Positions 11,202 through 28,071 of a stretch of DNA of 64,000 nt are shown here, one piece after another (within the stretch, counting starts at the first letter, position 1; the number at the start of each line of letters is the position of its first letter). Below the pieces are notes generated by a model, which was not told the origin of the DNA, made no database searches, and worked only from the letters and a program-made list of their open reading frames with translations. The position numbers and the translations under genes are program-made. The stretch is from Pratylenchus scribneri (taxonomy: Eukaryota > Nematoda > Chromadorea > Rhabditida > Pratylenchidae). The stretch spans positions 744,001 to 808,000 of the forward strand of contig JAQSEB010000104.1 of NCBI GenBank assembly GCA_030063045.1, read 5' to 3'.

Positions 11202-11455
11202 CTCCACTCATCATTCTATTTCTTGCATCTTTTTTTGTCTGCACCCATCTTTAATAATGGTTGCTATTTCCTTTTAATTCTTGCTTGCCAATGCCAACCT
11301 AACCTTTCATTTCAACCAAAGCAACCTAATAATTTTTATTTAATTTATTTTTTTTAATTAATTAAATTTAACCAATCGTTTAAAAAGGAAAACGCTGAAA
11401 TTTTAAAAAATTTTCTTTTAAAGAATTGTTAAAAGAATGAATCCAACTAAAAGAA
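11202..11455 (+). repeat. Upstream duplicate of the taf-11 promoter and start codon
   Basis: A 254-bp segment almost identical to 12221-12474 (about a dozen differences). It includes the whole upstream region, the CTTTTAAAG acceptor-like site, the ATG (11437) and the codons MNPTKR. The copy then runs into a minisatellite, giving MNPTKR-Met-stop. If transcribed it would make a decoy 5' end with a 7-residue peptide. Confidence 0.93.
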
Positions 11456-11738
11456 TGTGAATGCTTGCTTATTTTTTGTGCTTGTTATGTGAATGCTTGC
11501 TTATTTTTTGGGCTTGTTATGTGAATGCTTGCTTATTTTTTGTGCTTGTTATGTGAATGCTTGCTTAATTTTTTGTGCTTGTTATGTGAATGCTTGCTTA
11601 TTTTTTGGGCTTGTTATGTGAATGCTTGCTTATTTTTTGTGCTTGTTATGTGAATGCTTGCTTATTTTTTGGGCTTGTTATGTGAATGCTTAGCTTATTT
11701 TTTGTGCTTGTTATGTGAATGCTTAGCTTATTTTTGTG
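11456..11738 (+). repeat. 32-bp minisatellite, about 9 copies
   Basis: Tandem unit GAATGCTTGCTTATTTTTTG followed by tgcttgttatgt. Two subtypes (tttgtgctt and tttgggctt) partly alternate, and the last copies carry a ttagct variant. It begins exactly where the duplicated taf-11 5' segment stops, which suggests one rearrangement made both. Reading frames through it are artefacts of the repeat. Confidence 0.95.
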
Positions 11739-12455
11739 AAAATCGAATTGCCCAGTCAATTCGCCTTTTCGTTGTTGACCGAGGGCAAAAAATTGGTGGG
11801 ATTGGAAATCGTGGGGTGGGGATTGCGGATTGGGGTGGAGAAGAGCCATATATTCATTTCATTTTATTCATTCAAACAAAATCAAATTAATTCCAGCAAT
11901 AAACTAAAAAAAGACAATTTTCCTCCAACTTTATATTGCTTTGGTGAAGAAAACCTTTATGATAAATTTCCCTCATTCCCAGTTCACAATTAGGATTCAT
12001 TTTGGTTGTTAAAAATGGCACACACAATACGGAAAATATTTTTGGCTAAAAATGAAGAAAAAATATAATTAATTTAACTTTACAAATTGCCCACTTTCAT
12101 TTCCAAATCTGCATTCTATTTCTCTATAACCATTTTAATATTCCAATTTCACTTCAGAATCTACCAAAACATTCCAATATGTCCGATTCTGAACGCGAAC
12201 GTAGAGCGGTTGCAGACCGCCTCCACTCATCATTCTATTTTTTGCATCTTTTTTTGTCTGCACCCATCTTTAATAATGGTTGATATTTCCTTTTAATTCT
12301 TACTTGCCAATGCCAACTTAACCTTTCATTTCAACCAAAGCAACCTAATAATTTTTATTTAATTTATTTTTTTTAATTAATTAAATTTAACCAATCGTTT
12401 AAAAAGGAAAAAGCTGAAATTTTAAAAAATTTTCTTTTAAAGAATTGTTAAAAGA

Positions 12456-13828
12456 ATGAATCCAACTAAAAGAAAGCATAATGATTCGGCAGAACCGTCA
12501 AAAATTCCCAAGAGGACCGAAATTATTGATTTTGACAAAGCATTTGGCCTCTTGGAAGATCCACAAGAACAGGAAGAGGTTTTTTTATATTTTAAATCAA
12601 AATTTAATCTTTAAATTCAGCAAATCCAAAGTACATCTGCGCAAACAACTGCAACAAATCGACAAATCTCTCAACCTTCGTCAATTGAGCCGAAATCAGT
12701 GGAACCGGTGCAAACTGTAAATTTGAGAATAAATTTATGTTGATTTGATTGATTAATTTCAAATTACAAAATAAAAAATTATCACTCAATTTTTAAATAC
12801 AAAATTATTTTTAGGAAGAAGAAATTGGTCCAAAACCATCTTCGCAGCAAAACAAAGAAGGTGAAGAAGAGGAGGAGGATGAAATTGGAGCGGAAGTTGT
12901 ACTTCCCCCAATCAAAACAAAGATGAATGAGGAAGATGAATTGGCTCGACTCAAACTTCAGTAAAAAATTAAATAATTTTTAAATAATTAAATGCATTTT
13001 TTAGAATTTTATTGGCCAATTTCACCCAAGAACAATTGGAGCGATATGAAGCCATGAGGCGTGCCAGCTTCCCAAAGTCCGTCATTCGTCGGGTAAATTA
13101 ATTTAAAAATTGATTTAAGCTCATTTGGACACGGGATAAAATTAATCCATAATCCTGAATTTTAACTAACTAAGTTCTAAATCTAATCCATGAGTTAATT
13201 TTTTAAAGCTCTAAAATTATGTGTCCCAATGGGCTACTTCCCCAATCCCAACATTGTTAAATTTATAAATTTAAGTTAATCCATCAATTCACTGGGGTTA
13301 CGGTTGCCCAAAATGTGGTCATCGCGATTGCGGGAATGGCCAAAGTTTTCACTGGGGAACTTATTGAAGAAGGTAATTTAAAAAATTTAAATTAAATGGA
13401 AAATTAATTAAATTTTAATGATCTGATCAAAAAGATTTTGTTTATCCACCCATCCTTTTTTAATTTAGCTTACTTTATATTATTGAGTACAATTTTATGA
13501 AAATTAATTAAAACTTTCACTAAAACACTATTAATTAATATTAAAATTAAATAACAAAAACAATTATTCCATTTTTTCAGCGTTGGACATTCAAAAAGCC
13601 GAGCGAGATGCTTCTGAACCCAAAAATTCCGAATTGGCCGCCGGAACGAGTCATTCGGGAGCAGAAGAAGAGAATATGGCCACTACATCATCCGAACCAA
13701 AAGAGATATCGCCTCTCCGGCCAAGGCATCTTAATTTGGCATTGGACCGAATGGATCGACAGGGCAAATTGTTCCCCGCAAGACCACGAAAATGCACATT
13801 CCTCGAGGCACGACATCGATTCTTTTGA
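12456..13828 (+). CDS. taf-11: TFIID subunit TAF11
   Basis: Histone-fold subunit of TFIID that pairs with TAF13 next to TBP on RNA polymerase II promoters. Exons 12456-12578, 12621-12716, 12815-12960, 13005-13092, 13276-13372 and 13581-13828 give 265 aa. The first ~140 residues are low-complexity and acidic (GEEEEEDEIG). The conserved C-terminal fold begins at LARLKLQ and ILLANFTQEQLERYEAMRRA, continues through SFPKSVIRR, then TVAQNVVIAIAGMAKVFTGE, and ends in the basic RPRHLNLALDRM segment. The family's last helix is separated by an unusual ~40-residue insertion (PKNSELAAGTSHSG...SSEPKE). The 5' end has a near-perfect copy 1,019 bp upstream. Confidence 0.93.
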
Positions 13829-14223
13829 TTGATTGATTTGTAAAGAATGAAATGATGACTCTGATATATTTATTCATTACTATTTTTTCATGATAAATTC
13901 TATATTTTTGATAAATATTTTAAGTTAAATTTCATAAAAATAGATCAATTAAATGTACTTTGGAAAAAGAAGAATTGTATCATCTAAATAGAATTTTGAT
14001 TCCCATTTAACGAAGTTCAAACAGTATAATCTGCGCACCAACCAAATATTCTCCTCCGTGTCCATTGATTATCACATTTTTCAATCTCTCATAGTTCTCC
14101 ATCCCATCCACCCTTTCAACAAATGTCCTTGGCCTCCACATTCCCATCATTTGTATATTCTACGCATATTTCTGCACAAAATTTTCTCCCAAAATTCGTA
14201 ATTAATTCATCCAAATCCAAATA

Positions 14224-16253
14224 ATGGCTGCTCTCCCACTTCGCCCTTTGATAATTACACAAAATGTGAATTTTGCCTTTGAGAATTCATTCGTCATCAA
14301 TTTTCTTGGCAGTGGGACCGTACCATTCGATGGAGAAAATTCCTCTCCGATTAATTTGCTCATTTCTCCGTTGGCCGGTGTCGATTTACCGGACAGTTTT
14401 GGGCCGTTTCTTAGTCAAGAGCCTCCCCGATTGAATGTTTTCTTTGGTTCGGCTGGCAATAAAGAATTGATCCGAAAAATTATCGATGAAAAGAAGGTCA
14501 TTCCATGGGATTTTTGCCTCTAAAAAGCACAAATTTATTTTTTCCATTATAAGAATATTCCCTTTCATCATAGATCAATGCAATTTTTCTGTTCTTGGAA
14601 GAGGAATCAGAAGACAAAGAAGAAGCCAATCAAATTGTGGCCAGAACCCGACAATTTTTGATTGGCCAACTTTGTCCCCTTCTTGAGGCCATTCGTCAAT
14701 GCTCTTCCCAGCCAAATCGACCAACTATTGTGCCAATCTTCTTTGAGCCTCCAAATGCCAATTTCCTTCAATCAAATGAGCATGTCCAACAAAAAGGCCC
14801 AATTCCAACGGTCCAATGCCAATCGCAGGCATCTGTCCGCTTTTCCTCCGCCCATGCTTTACTCCATTCATTTGCGGTCAGCTATCGGCTAAATATCCAA
14901 ATTGCCTTTTTGCCAATTCAACCGACCAATGATGCAATCAAATTTGTGATGGAATTGGCCCAAATTCAAGGAGGGAATGCGCGAATTCATCGATTCTCAA
15001 CGGAGAAGGCAATAATTGATGAGGGAAATGAGGCGACGGAAATGAAGGTGAGTTGGCGGTGATTTGGATAGGTGGTTATTTAATTGGTTTTATTAATAAA
15101 AATATTTATTCTCCTAAACCATTTAATCAACAAAATGTGGATTCATTTAGGAAAACCTTTAGGGTACAATCAATTTATTCACTCATTTATCTGATAAATG
15201 GGAAAATACTAAATTCTTTAATCAATTTCCCCTTTTTTTGCAGCCAAATTCCGGTCAAATTCGACTAGTTCGAGTGCTCATTTTTGGCCATCTAGCTTCC
15301 GTTGATAGAGCAAAATTGAGCGAACAAATAGGCGAAATTAGCATTGAAAAATTGATGGAAGCGGAAACGAAACCCGGATTAGATGTGGACGAAGCGATCG
15401 AGGCCGAATTGTTGGCAAAAGGGCCAACTCATGTTGGGGTTACCGAAACCGGTATATATTAGTCCTTCCTAATCTAGGGCTAAAGTTGTTTGGCTTTCGT
15501 CGGGAGCCTAAGCTCTCAGTGACCCAAAAACGGGGTAGGGATTTGAGGTTAAAGAACCTTTTTTAATTATCTATTATTTATTAGTTGTGCGAGAAAAATG
15601 TGATAACAGAACGTTGCAAAAATGAACGAAAATGTGAACATTTAGGTGGAAAATGAGCGGGTTTAAAAAGGCAGATTGAGGTAATATTTGATTGATAGTG
15701 TGACGGAGTGATTAGGCAAAATTTGGGGGAACAGTAGGATGAATAGGAAAGGCCCTTAGGGATTATTGGCATTGATACACCCAAAACTCTGAATGAAGGA
15801 ATTTCATTGGGAATTCCGATTTATTCATTACTTTTTTTGACCTTATTTTATCCATTTGGATGGGTCAATGCTAATATCAATCAATACTTATTACTGTAAC
15901 GATGGATTCTAGCCAAAAAAAATTCCAAAACCTAATCCCATGAATAAAATAAAGACAATTATTTCTTTCGTAACATTCATTTTTCCCTCCATTATTACGC
16001 AGATGAGAAAACATTGGCCGATTGGGAGGCCGGTGGGCCAGCCCAATTGAGGGAAAATGTTCGTCAAAATTTGTTCACCCCTTGGCTTCTTCGCCAAATT
16101 TGTGCTAAATTTGGAATCCATTTTTTCACTTTGAATTTGAATCCATCCAAAAATGCTCAAGGGTCAATCGAGGCAAACAATCGATGCGCAGTGGTCAGCC
16201 ATTTTGCCGACAAATTGGCCAAACTCGATTTGGAATTTGGCAACCAAAATTGA
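14224..16253 (+). CDS. Unrecognised 401-aa protein
   Basis: Exons 14224-14496, 14574-15047, 15244-15451 and 16003-16253 join in phase to 401 codons with normal donors and acceptors, and the composition is that of a real globular protein. I do not recognise the family. Visible features: alternating hydrophobic segments suggestive of an alpha/beta fold (FVINFLGSGTVPF, INAIFLFLEEE, RLVRVLIFGHLA), a Gln/Asn-rich middle, a charged stretch (about 280-310) and a helical C-terminus (LLRQICAKFGIHFFTLNL). There is no signal peptide, membrane helix or obvious catalytic motif. The last intron (15452-16002) is 551 bp, far longer than its neighbours. It lies between taf-11 (same strand, 395 bp upstream) and the convergent C2H2 gene (181 bp downstream). 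Confidence 0.75.
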
Positions 16254-16434
16254 ATTGGAAATGAATGGAAAATGGCAATAAAATTTATTTTCATAGAAAT
16301 GTCGATAAAAAAAGAATTCTGGGATTTTTTGTTGTGGAGATTTACAATTTTGGGAGAAATTTTTAATTTGGAATAAAATTGTTTGGCAGCATTCTTTGCA
16401 TTTTCATTCATTTTTGTTTGGGCAAATCATCAAT

Positions 16435-19800
<3,366 letters not shown>

Positions 19801-21180
19801 TTTTGGGAATATAACTCTGAAAGGAGAAATTCAAATTAAGGGTTGAAAAATGGAACGGAAACGGAGGTATTTTGCACGAATTTTAGCAGTTAGGCCGAAT
19901 TTTTCATCTATTTAAGAATCTTCTAGGAAAGAATGTTTTTATCTTTGCCAAATGCTTTCCCTTTTATTTTTCTTCCCATTCTTTGAATAGTCGGATTAAA
20001 TAATAAATCGGAAGAAAAGTTGCTTGCCGAAATATTATTTTAAAGGAGATTTACATAACAGTAGAAAGGAGAACCGGAAAGATCCAACGGCGATTTAGAT
20101 AAATTGGGATAGCTGATTTAGTGGCTTATTCCCTTGAGAATAAAGTAAGGGAAGAATTGGAATTGCGCAAAAACATTTTTGGAATGGACTTTGACATTGA
20201 TGGTCAGTCCCAAATGAATCATTGGAATGGCATTCGCCATTTATGCATTTGTGGATGAATGCCGAATGCACTTTTTAGTACCAAAATCAACTCATTTTGC
20301 GCAAATTCATTCATCATCCCAGCCATTCATCCTCTGGGGAAATGAAATGAGCGGATTAGCCGATGACCGTATTGAAGGGGGTGGGGGATTAATGTGCTGT
20401 CGCGCTTCAAATTAAAATGAATTAAATTGGAATTGGACGACAAATGATTCGATTCAAAAAATGTATTGCTGGACAAATTTGACTTTATTAGATGACATGC
20501 ATATAAGGATTCAGAAGAAAATAAACAAAATAAATGAGGAAATCAAAACTCGGCATACTTATTAATTAGGCCAAATTGTAATTAAAAGAATAATTTAATT
20601 TTTAATTTATGGTTTTAGAATAAAAATAAATTATTATTAGGCAATTTGACTGTTAAATTATGGCATCAATTATATACAGTAAATGAAAATGGGTTCAAAG
20701 ATTTAATTATTTATGCCTTGCGGGTCCATCAAATTGAATTCTAGTCAAATTTGCCACCTAAAATTCCCTCCCATTGGCTGGCTGTCTGTTCCATAGAATA
20801 TAGTAGACACACGAGAATTCGAAGAGTTCAAAAATTTGTTTAAAACACACAAATAAAATATTAGAGTGTGAGAATATGGCTGTCAAAAATAGGGAAATTC
20901 GAGGAATGTGGGAAATGGGCTAAAGAATATTTTTATTATTGTTTTTGGTCTCCTTTTATGTCCATAATTTCTATGCTGTTGAAATGTTAGGTGGGGATGC
21001 ACAAAACGAATGACGAATTTTAATGAATTTACAGGGGAATAATATTCAGCAACAGCAGAGAAGGGGAAATAACCAAAATTGAACATTTTTTGTTTATTAA
21101 AAGGATTAATTATTAATTAGGCTTTTCCTTTTCTTTATTTATTAAATTAAATATTAGTTTAATCAAATTTAAGTTTTCGG

Positions 21181-21704
21181 AAAATTGTTTAATTCAATTC
21201 CTTCCGGAAAGTTTTTTAATTCAATTCTTTCCGGAAAGTTTTTTAATTCAATTCTTTCCGGAAAGTTTTATAATTCAATTCTTTCCGGAAAGTTTTTTAA
21301 TTCAATTCTTTCCGGAAAGTTTTTTAATTCAATTCTTTCCGGAAAGTTTTTTAATTCAATTCTTTCCGGAAAGTTTTATAATTCAATTCTTTCCGGAAAG
21401 TTTTTAATTCAATTCTTTCCGGAAAGTTTTTTAATTCAATTCTTTCCGGAAAGTTTTTTAATTCAATTCTTTCCGGAAAGTTTTTTAATTCAATTCTTTC
21501 CGGAAAGTTTTATAATTCAATTCTTTCCGGAAAGTTTTTAATTCAATTCTTTCCGGAAAGTTTTTTAATTCAATTCTTTCCGGAAAGTTTTTTAATTCAA
21601 TTCTTTCCGGAAAGTTTTTTAATTCAATTCCTTCCGGAAAGTTTTTTAATTCAAATCTTTGCGGAAATTTTTTAATTCAATTCTTTCCGGAAAGTTTAAA
21701 TTAA
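21181..21704 (+). repeat. 27-bp satellite array A, about 19 copies
   Basis: Tandem unit tttttaattcaattctttccggaaag, 26-27 bp; some copies lack one T and a few read ttataattc. Each unit contains the perfect 12-bp palindrome CTTTCCGGAAAG. The same unit forms a second array at 35363-36079. The reading frame through it (repeating FNSILSGKF) is a product of the 27-bp period. Confidence 0.97.
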
Positions 21705-24607
21705 GTTTTCTGAAGTTTTGAACAGATACTAAAAAAATATTTAAATGATTTATGATCTTTAAACTTTAATTATGGTGGTCAAAAAATATTTTGCCGGCGG
21801 GCAAGATCATTTTCCCACTAAAACCAAATTGCATTAAGAAAAGCTAAAAATGACACAATTAAATTAAGAATGGAAATTAAATGGCAAAAATGAATTTGTT
21901 TGGAACAATTATTTATGGCCACCCATATTAATGGTATATGATTTTCTCATTTCTAATCTGATTTGGCCCAAAGCAAATGAAATTTGGTCAATTCCTAGAA
22001 AGGTAGTTTTTAAGTGGTCTGCCAAATTGAATGTCGCCCATTCTTCCAAAAAATTGCATTTCCGGCTGCCCTCCTTAAATTCAATTCAAAGATTTTCACG
22101 GCTTTTTGCCCCACTTTTTGTTGAATTTGCCGTCTTTTTTCATTCCACCCCAACACACACAAAAGGTGGACAATTGTTTGGGGAGCAGGGAAGGGGACTG
22201 AAGCATTTCCGGCAAATTGAAAAATCATGGGGCCAAGTATATTTTTTTTTGAGAGGAATGGCCAAAAATCATTGAAAAAGCAAAGGGAAGGAATTGGGGC
22301 ATATTTGAAAGGGAATTTTTGGTATACGGAAAAATTCGAAAAAAGGACAATTAATTCGCATTTTTTTTATCCACGGATGAATTTTTGGGATATTATATTT
22401 ACAAAAACATAGTCCTTCCTAGATCATAAAAATATTGGTCAATGGCTAAATGAGGAATAAACTATTTAAAAGGGAATTGGATTGGCCATAAAGGAAAAGG
22501 ACCCTTTGGAAAAGGGTCAAAGGAAATGGCAAATTCGTTGAAAGCCGATGAAAAAAGTGGATAAAGGAATGAATAGAGGGGGCGGCCAATTTACCCAGAT
22601 ATTGAGGGGGTTATTCCCTGGGATTGGCAGAACAGCAGATGGGTGGGAATTGGAGGAACATCCAATTGAATGAATGAAGTGGCAAATGGCCAATTGGCCA
22701 AATCAACCGCCCTCAACAATTTTTGTTATGAGGGAAAAGAATGGAGGAGGAATAGCAAAAGGTAAAAAAAGAATATTTTTGAGGTGGAGGGTGAATTTTT
22801 GGGTTTTGGCCCAAAATTTTTTGAGGGAGTTGAGATTTTCTAAATATATAAAAATTGTTGATTTTAATCAAAATAAAGTTTTATAGAAGTGTTGATTTTT
22901 GATAATTTTATATTTTTTATGATTCTTTTTCTTTCTTTTTGAATATCAACCACTAATTAATTCCCCGAATCAATGCTTTCTTAGAGTACATGAAAAAGGC
23001 AAATTATTGGCTTAAATGAGGAATTAAGAGAAGGGGAAAAGTTGAACATAAAATCGTGAATTTTATCAATGAAAATTTGGAATTTGGATAAATTGAAAGG
23101 ATCATGGATCAAGGTTCACACTTTGGTGGATGACCGCAAAAATATTCATTGGCTTTTGTGATTAGAAGAACATTCATTTCATTCAGCTGCAGCAGATGTT
23201 TTCTTCATTTTTCACAAAAATGGCCAAATGTTGGGGTGGGGGGTGAACGCGTGACCAAAACAAATTGGCAGCTGCTTTGGAATTGAAGGGCCAATTCGCA
23301 CATTTGTGTTTGCGCACATTAGAAATGCAAAAATTGTGAAGGGACAAAATTCATTTATGCCAAATATTTTGATGAAGGAAAAGGAACAAATTAATTAATT
23401 TTTTAATTATTTTGCCAAATTCCCACAAAAAAGGGCAAAGTTTAATGAAGGAATTTATGATAGGGTAAGAGGGCGAAAAGGATTATGAAAATTGACATTA
23501 TTTATATTATTATTTTGAGCAAAGTATTAAGAATAATGCGCGAATGATGAATTAAAATTTAAGCATTTTAAGCCAAGAATTAATTTCTCAATTTAATTTG
23601 ATAAAATTTGTTTGATTTTATATTGAAAAATTTGACACTAATGAAAGGGGAGGGGATATCACCTTTAAATTTGCCTTTTTAATCTGATTGCCTGGCACTT
23701 GTTTTGAATGTAAAATTTAATAAAAACACGTGAAAAAATGTGGATTTGACGTGAATTTAAAATTGGATTGCGCAAATGAAAATGTGAATGGGATTATTGT
23801 GGCATTGCCACATGTGTGAAAGGGGGCGAATATTGGTGGGCAATTTGATGAGGCATTAGGAGGAGGATCTTTGACGCATCAACGGGTGGTGGGGAGGAGA
23901 TGCCCTTCGGGGAATTAATTGGGCCGAATAATTGAATTGGCCACCACTAAATCCCATGCCCGCCTTTTTGGCAAATGCGCGTGTGCGAGGATTAGTCCAA
24001 AAAACGTAAGGGGATGATGCTGAGTGGGGTGGGGTGGGGAGGGATTAGATGTCCTCATCAACATATTGTGAAGGGAAACAAACAAATTAATCGGCCGGAG
24101 GGCAACAGAATAACGAAACAAATGGAAAGGGGGAAATGGGTGTATGGTTGGGACAGATGAATGAATGAATTGGCCAAATGAGGACAAAATTGGGGGAGGA
24201 AGGAAAAGGGCATTCTGAGGACAGGAGATGGCACTTTCTATTGGCACAAATTTGGGGTGAACGAAAAGGAAGGAAGGAAATGATTGTGCCGTCGAAATCA
24301 TTGTAAAGAATTATTGACATTTGAGAGGAAATTATTAGGTTTTATTTTTGTCGATTAATCGGTGGAAAACCACCATTTAATTTCATTGTTTTTGGGTGAA
24401 AATAAGGGATGATAATTGAAGAGTAAAGTTACTAAAATATTTTTGAGGGTAAATATCCATTTAGAGGTTATTTTATGTTTCTGACCTAAATGTAATGAAC
24501 CAATATTTCAGGCCATTTATTTGGTCATAATAAATTGCAAAATGGATGGAAGGGGGTCATCGCGTGTAATAATTGATGAATCCCCTTCAGGCATATTTTA
24601 TGGCTCA

Positions 24608-24940
24608 TTAATAAATGAGCAAACAATTTCGTCGTCGTTCAAAGATTTTTGGGCTTTGGTCGAAAGTTGGGGCCACATCCGTCGAGACACCCGCCGGTCG
24701 ACCTTTTTTCCTCCAGTCCGAATCCGAACTCCGAATGAATTCAATGTTCTGACAATTTCCGTTCCATTTTGAATATGGTCCAAATTCTCCAGCAGCGAAC
24801 ACATTCCATTCATTTATGGCCAAAAGTAGTGGCAAATTGAATGCCAAAAGGGCAAAGAAAAACGTAAAAGGGAGGCCTCCAAATGAAGGCGTAAATATGG
24901 GGGTAAAGAGAATTGCCACGGTGTGGCGAACAAAAGGGAA
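24608..24940 (-). CDS. Possible exon of a secreted protein (weak)
   Basis: On the minus strand a hydrophobic stretch (LPFTFFFALLAFNLPLLLA) is followed by a mixed, protein-like sequence (INEWNVFAAGEFGPYSKW, then GNCQNIEFIRSSDSDW) before running into a stop at 24608. The shape is that of a signal peptide plus the start of an extracellular protein. A donor at the GTGTCTCG in the PAG|V codons would be possible. No suitably spliced partner exons were found downstream, and no ATG lies close to the hydrophobic stretch. Family unknown. It could be a real first exon, a gene remnant or chance. Confidence 0.28.
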   Translation of the reverse strand, partial: FPFVRHTVAILFTPIFTPSFGGLPFTFFFALLAFNLPLLLAINEWNVFAAGEFGPYSKWNGNCQNIEFIRSSDSDWRKKGRPAGVSTDVAPTFDQSPKIFERRRNCLLIY

Positions 24941-27900
24941 ATTGTGGGAGGCTTTTTGTTGGAGGGGACAAACACACAAAAGGCTAACAACTTGCGTCAT
25001 TCGGAACGAAAAAAAAGTGGAAAATGGAGGAAGGGAATTCTGGGGAAAGGGATGAGAAAATGGGGGAGAAGACATTGAGAATGGGCATTAAAATGGTCGA
25101 AGGGTGAATAAAATGAGTGGGACGGCATTTTGTGAAGGAGGAATTCGGCACTGGAACATGGATTTGGGTGGGAGGTTAAAATGAGAAGAAAAAAGCAATG
25201 TTTGAGTGAGGCCAAAGGGCGTCTAATTGGCCATGCGGGCGCGCCGAGAAAATGAAAGAAGGAGAAAAGAGGAAGGGGGTTCGCCTCCTCATCCCGCATT
25301 TTTGGCCACGGCTAGGCCCTCACGCGACTGGCCTATTCCCTGCCATTCCCACTGCCATGGGGTCTTAGCTCAATTGGAAGCCTCCAGTCGCTAGCAGCCT
25401 TTTGGCCCATTTTTACCCTCTATTTACCCAACAGCTGCTCTGCCATTGCCCAACACAAAGAGGGGCCTTTTTATTCCTTGCCCCTCCAGCAGTTCGCCTA
25501 CTTTTCCCCCCGCAAATTCTGCCTAGGCCAATTACGTCAACGGCAGAAGGAGGGTTGAGGGAGCATTCAATGGGACCTCAATGGGATGGCCCTCGAAGGG
25601 AATACGGCCATCCGAGTGCCGTGAGAACCAAATGTCGCTCTTTTGGGTAGGCCAAAATTCCCTCGAAATGCACAAAAAGTGGTCAGCTCAAAAAAGGTGG
25701 CTGCAATGAATTCCGAGAATCCAACCAAAAACCATAGAGCACACAAAAGGAAGAATTGAAAAAGAGGGATGCCCTCATTCAAATGTACTAAAATGAGAAA
25801 TATTCCCTTAAGAAAATGACGCAGCCAAAAAAAGGCATGCAAAATTGTGCAAAAATAGACGAAAATGACGTCGAGAGATAACCAAATAATTTATGCAAAA
25901 AATATTTACGAGGTTAAATGCTGCAAAAATGCGGTGATTTTTGGCCAAAATAAATGGCAGCTGACATTTTAGTGAGTTCAAAGAATGGAAAGAAAGGATA
26001 ACAAATTGAGGGAAGGAGCTTTTTTGATGGGATTAAAGTTGATGAGCGGAGATTTTGGTGGAAACGGGAAATGGAGGAAAGTGGTACATCCCCTCCCTGT
26101 CACTTTTGGTTCATTTCAATCTCGAAAGTGTTAATTTTAAATCAACAAAATAATTCATTTTTAAATTTTCCCTTTTTTAACCAATTTTATTATTTGATCC
26201 AATTTTGGCCATAACATTATGGCCAATTCAATTAAATAATCCAATTTTTATATTTTGCCATACAAATTTGAATCTTCCAATTTTCCAATTCCTCATTAAT
26301 GCCAATTAGCATTTTTACATATTTCCAATTCCCTAATAAACCTTCCCCATAGCCTGAGGGAAATTCCCACCAGTTTCTTTCTCCATTTGCCCTAAGCTTT
26401 TTCCATTTTTCTTGACTGGATTTCGCTCCATTTCACAAATAAATGCTCATTTTTTTTCGTCGAGAATATTCTCTTCATCGAGATTTTTCTCTTCGCTTCC
26501 CATCCTCTCATCTTTGCATTCCAATCCATTTCGCTGCTCATTCATCAGCAACCCGTGTCCGCCCGCCCGAACAAAATCGATGGAAACAACCAACAAAACA
26601 CTTAACCAACCAACCAAAACCCCGACTAGCCAAGACCACCAAAACTAAAGGACGATGAAAGAAGGCGGAAAAAGACGTTCATTCATCCTTCTCTGATGTT
26701 CATTTTCTCTTCTCATCCCTTCAATATTCATTTTTCTCTTCAACCACTTTGGGAAGGGAAGAGATGGTTGAAGAAGGATGAAGCGAATAAACGGAAGCAC
26801 AAAAATGAGGAATGTATTGGGATGAGAAGGATGAATGGATGGATTGGAGCAACAGAAGCAAAAAAAACACCGATGAGAGGCGGCAGCCTTTGCCTCTCAA
26901 ATGTGTGCTCACAAGGCAAAAGCTGCCCTCAAGGCAGCCGGCCAGTCGATAGAAGGCGGATATATGGAATATGGATTAGGATGGATGGATGGATGTTGGA
27001 GGGGGGAACGAGCGCAGCCGGCCCAAAGGAGAGAATAGCGCCAGCCGGTCCCGCACCAACCACACAGCCCCAATAGCAACCTTTCTTCACCCTCCCACAT
27101 TCATATATTGCCTCCCTTTAAGCCAAATCAACGACCACCGATGTGCTCACCTCCACCAATTCTTCCCTATCCTCTCTTTCCAAATTCTGTATTTGTAGTC
27201 CGCTAAACACCATTTTCCGCATTATTTGGCGCTCCCTCCGTCCATAGACGTAAATCAGCGACCAACCTTCACAAATAAAATCGCTGCCCTACATCTCGAC
27301 GAGGTTTGCTCGCACAGTTTTCCCGCACTAAAATGTCCTTCACAATTCATTCTTCCCTGGCTCTTTTCCCCTAGCCGACGATATCGATGCATCCTCCTCT
27401 TCTTCCTCTTCTTCATCCCATTTTCCACCTTCCATTCGACCTTTTCTCATCGCTCGTCCGATTATTTAATCAGTCGGTTATCGGGGAAATTGAAGGAAGG
27501 CAGAAATTTTGCGGGAAATGAGGAGGAATGGACACTAAAATAATCAACCCACCCATTTATTTATTTATCATCCAACTAAAATGCAAATAATGAACCAAAA
27601 ATCATCCAAAAAATTCTAATTCATATTGATTTCACCGAGCACATTTCCGAGGCATCAAATAGTTATGAAATCATAACGGAATATAATGAATTAATCCAGA
27701 TAAAAATAAATCCATTGAATTTAGTCAATTTGTATCGTATCCAAAGTTATGGTCAAAAAGGGAAAATGTAGATAGATGGCTTTGATTTTGCCTTAGGATA
27801 AATTGACCATTCCCTTTCCTTTCAAAGAATCGCAGCGAACTCAATTTCTAATGAAAGAAGCTGCCTCACCCAAATTAATAATCATCTGACATTTTTGCCC

Positions 27901-28071
27901 ATTGACATTTCGGGGCCAACGCCTTAACCGGATCTAGGACTCTTTAGAAATAGTGGGAAAAACTTATTAGGTCAATAAGGATTTCCGCGTTTCCTGATTT
28001 TGGTTAATATCAGTGTTTGGCCAAAATTGTGGCTCCTTCTGTGTTAAGTAGACTCCCTAAAAATCCATTCA

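Noticed and set aside
21185..21541. 118-residue frame of FNSILSGKF repeats
   Set aside because: Produced by the 27-bp satellite; frame changes wherever a unit is one T shorter.
25359..25440. tRNA-like start (ggggtcttagctcaattgga)
   Set aside because: The D-arm-like string is present but there is no T-arm GGTTCGA-type sequence nor a matching acceptor stem downstream.
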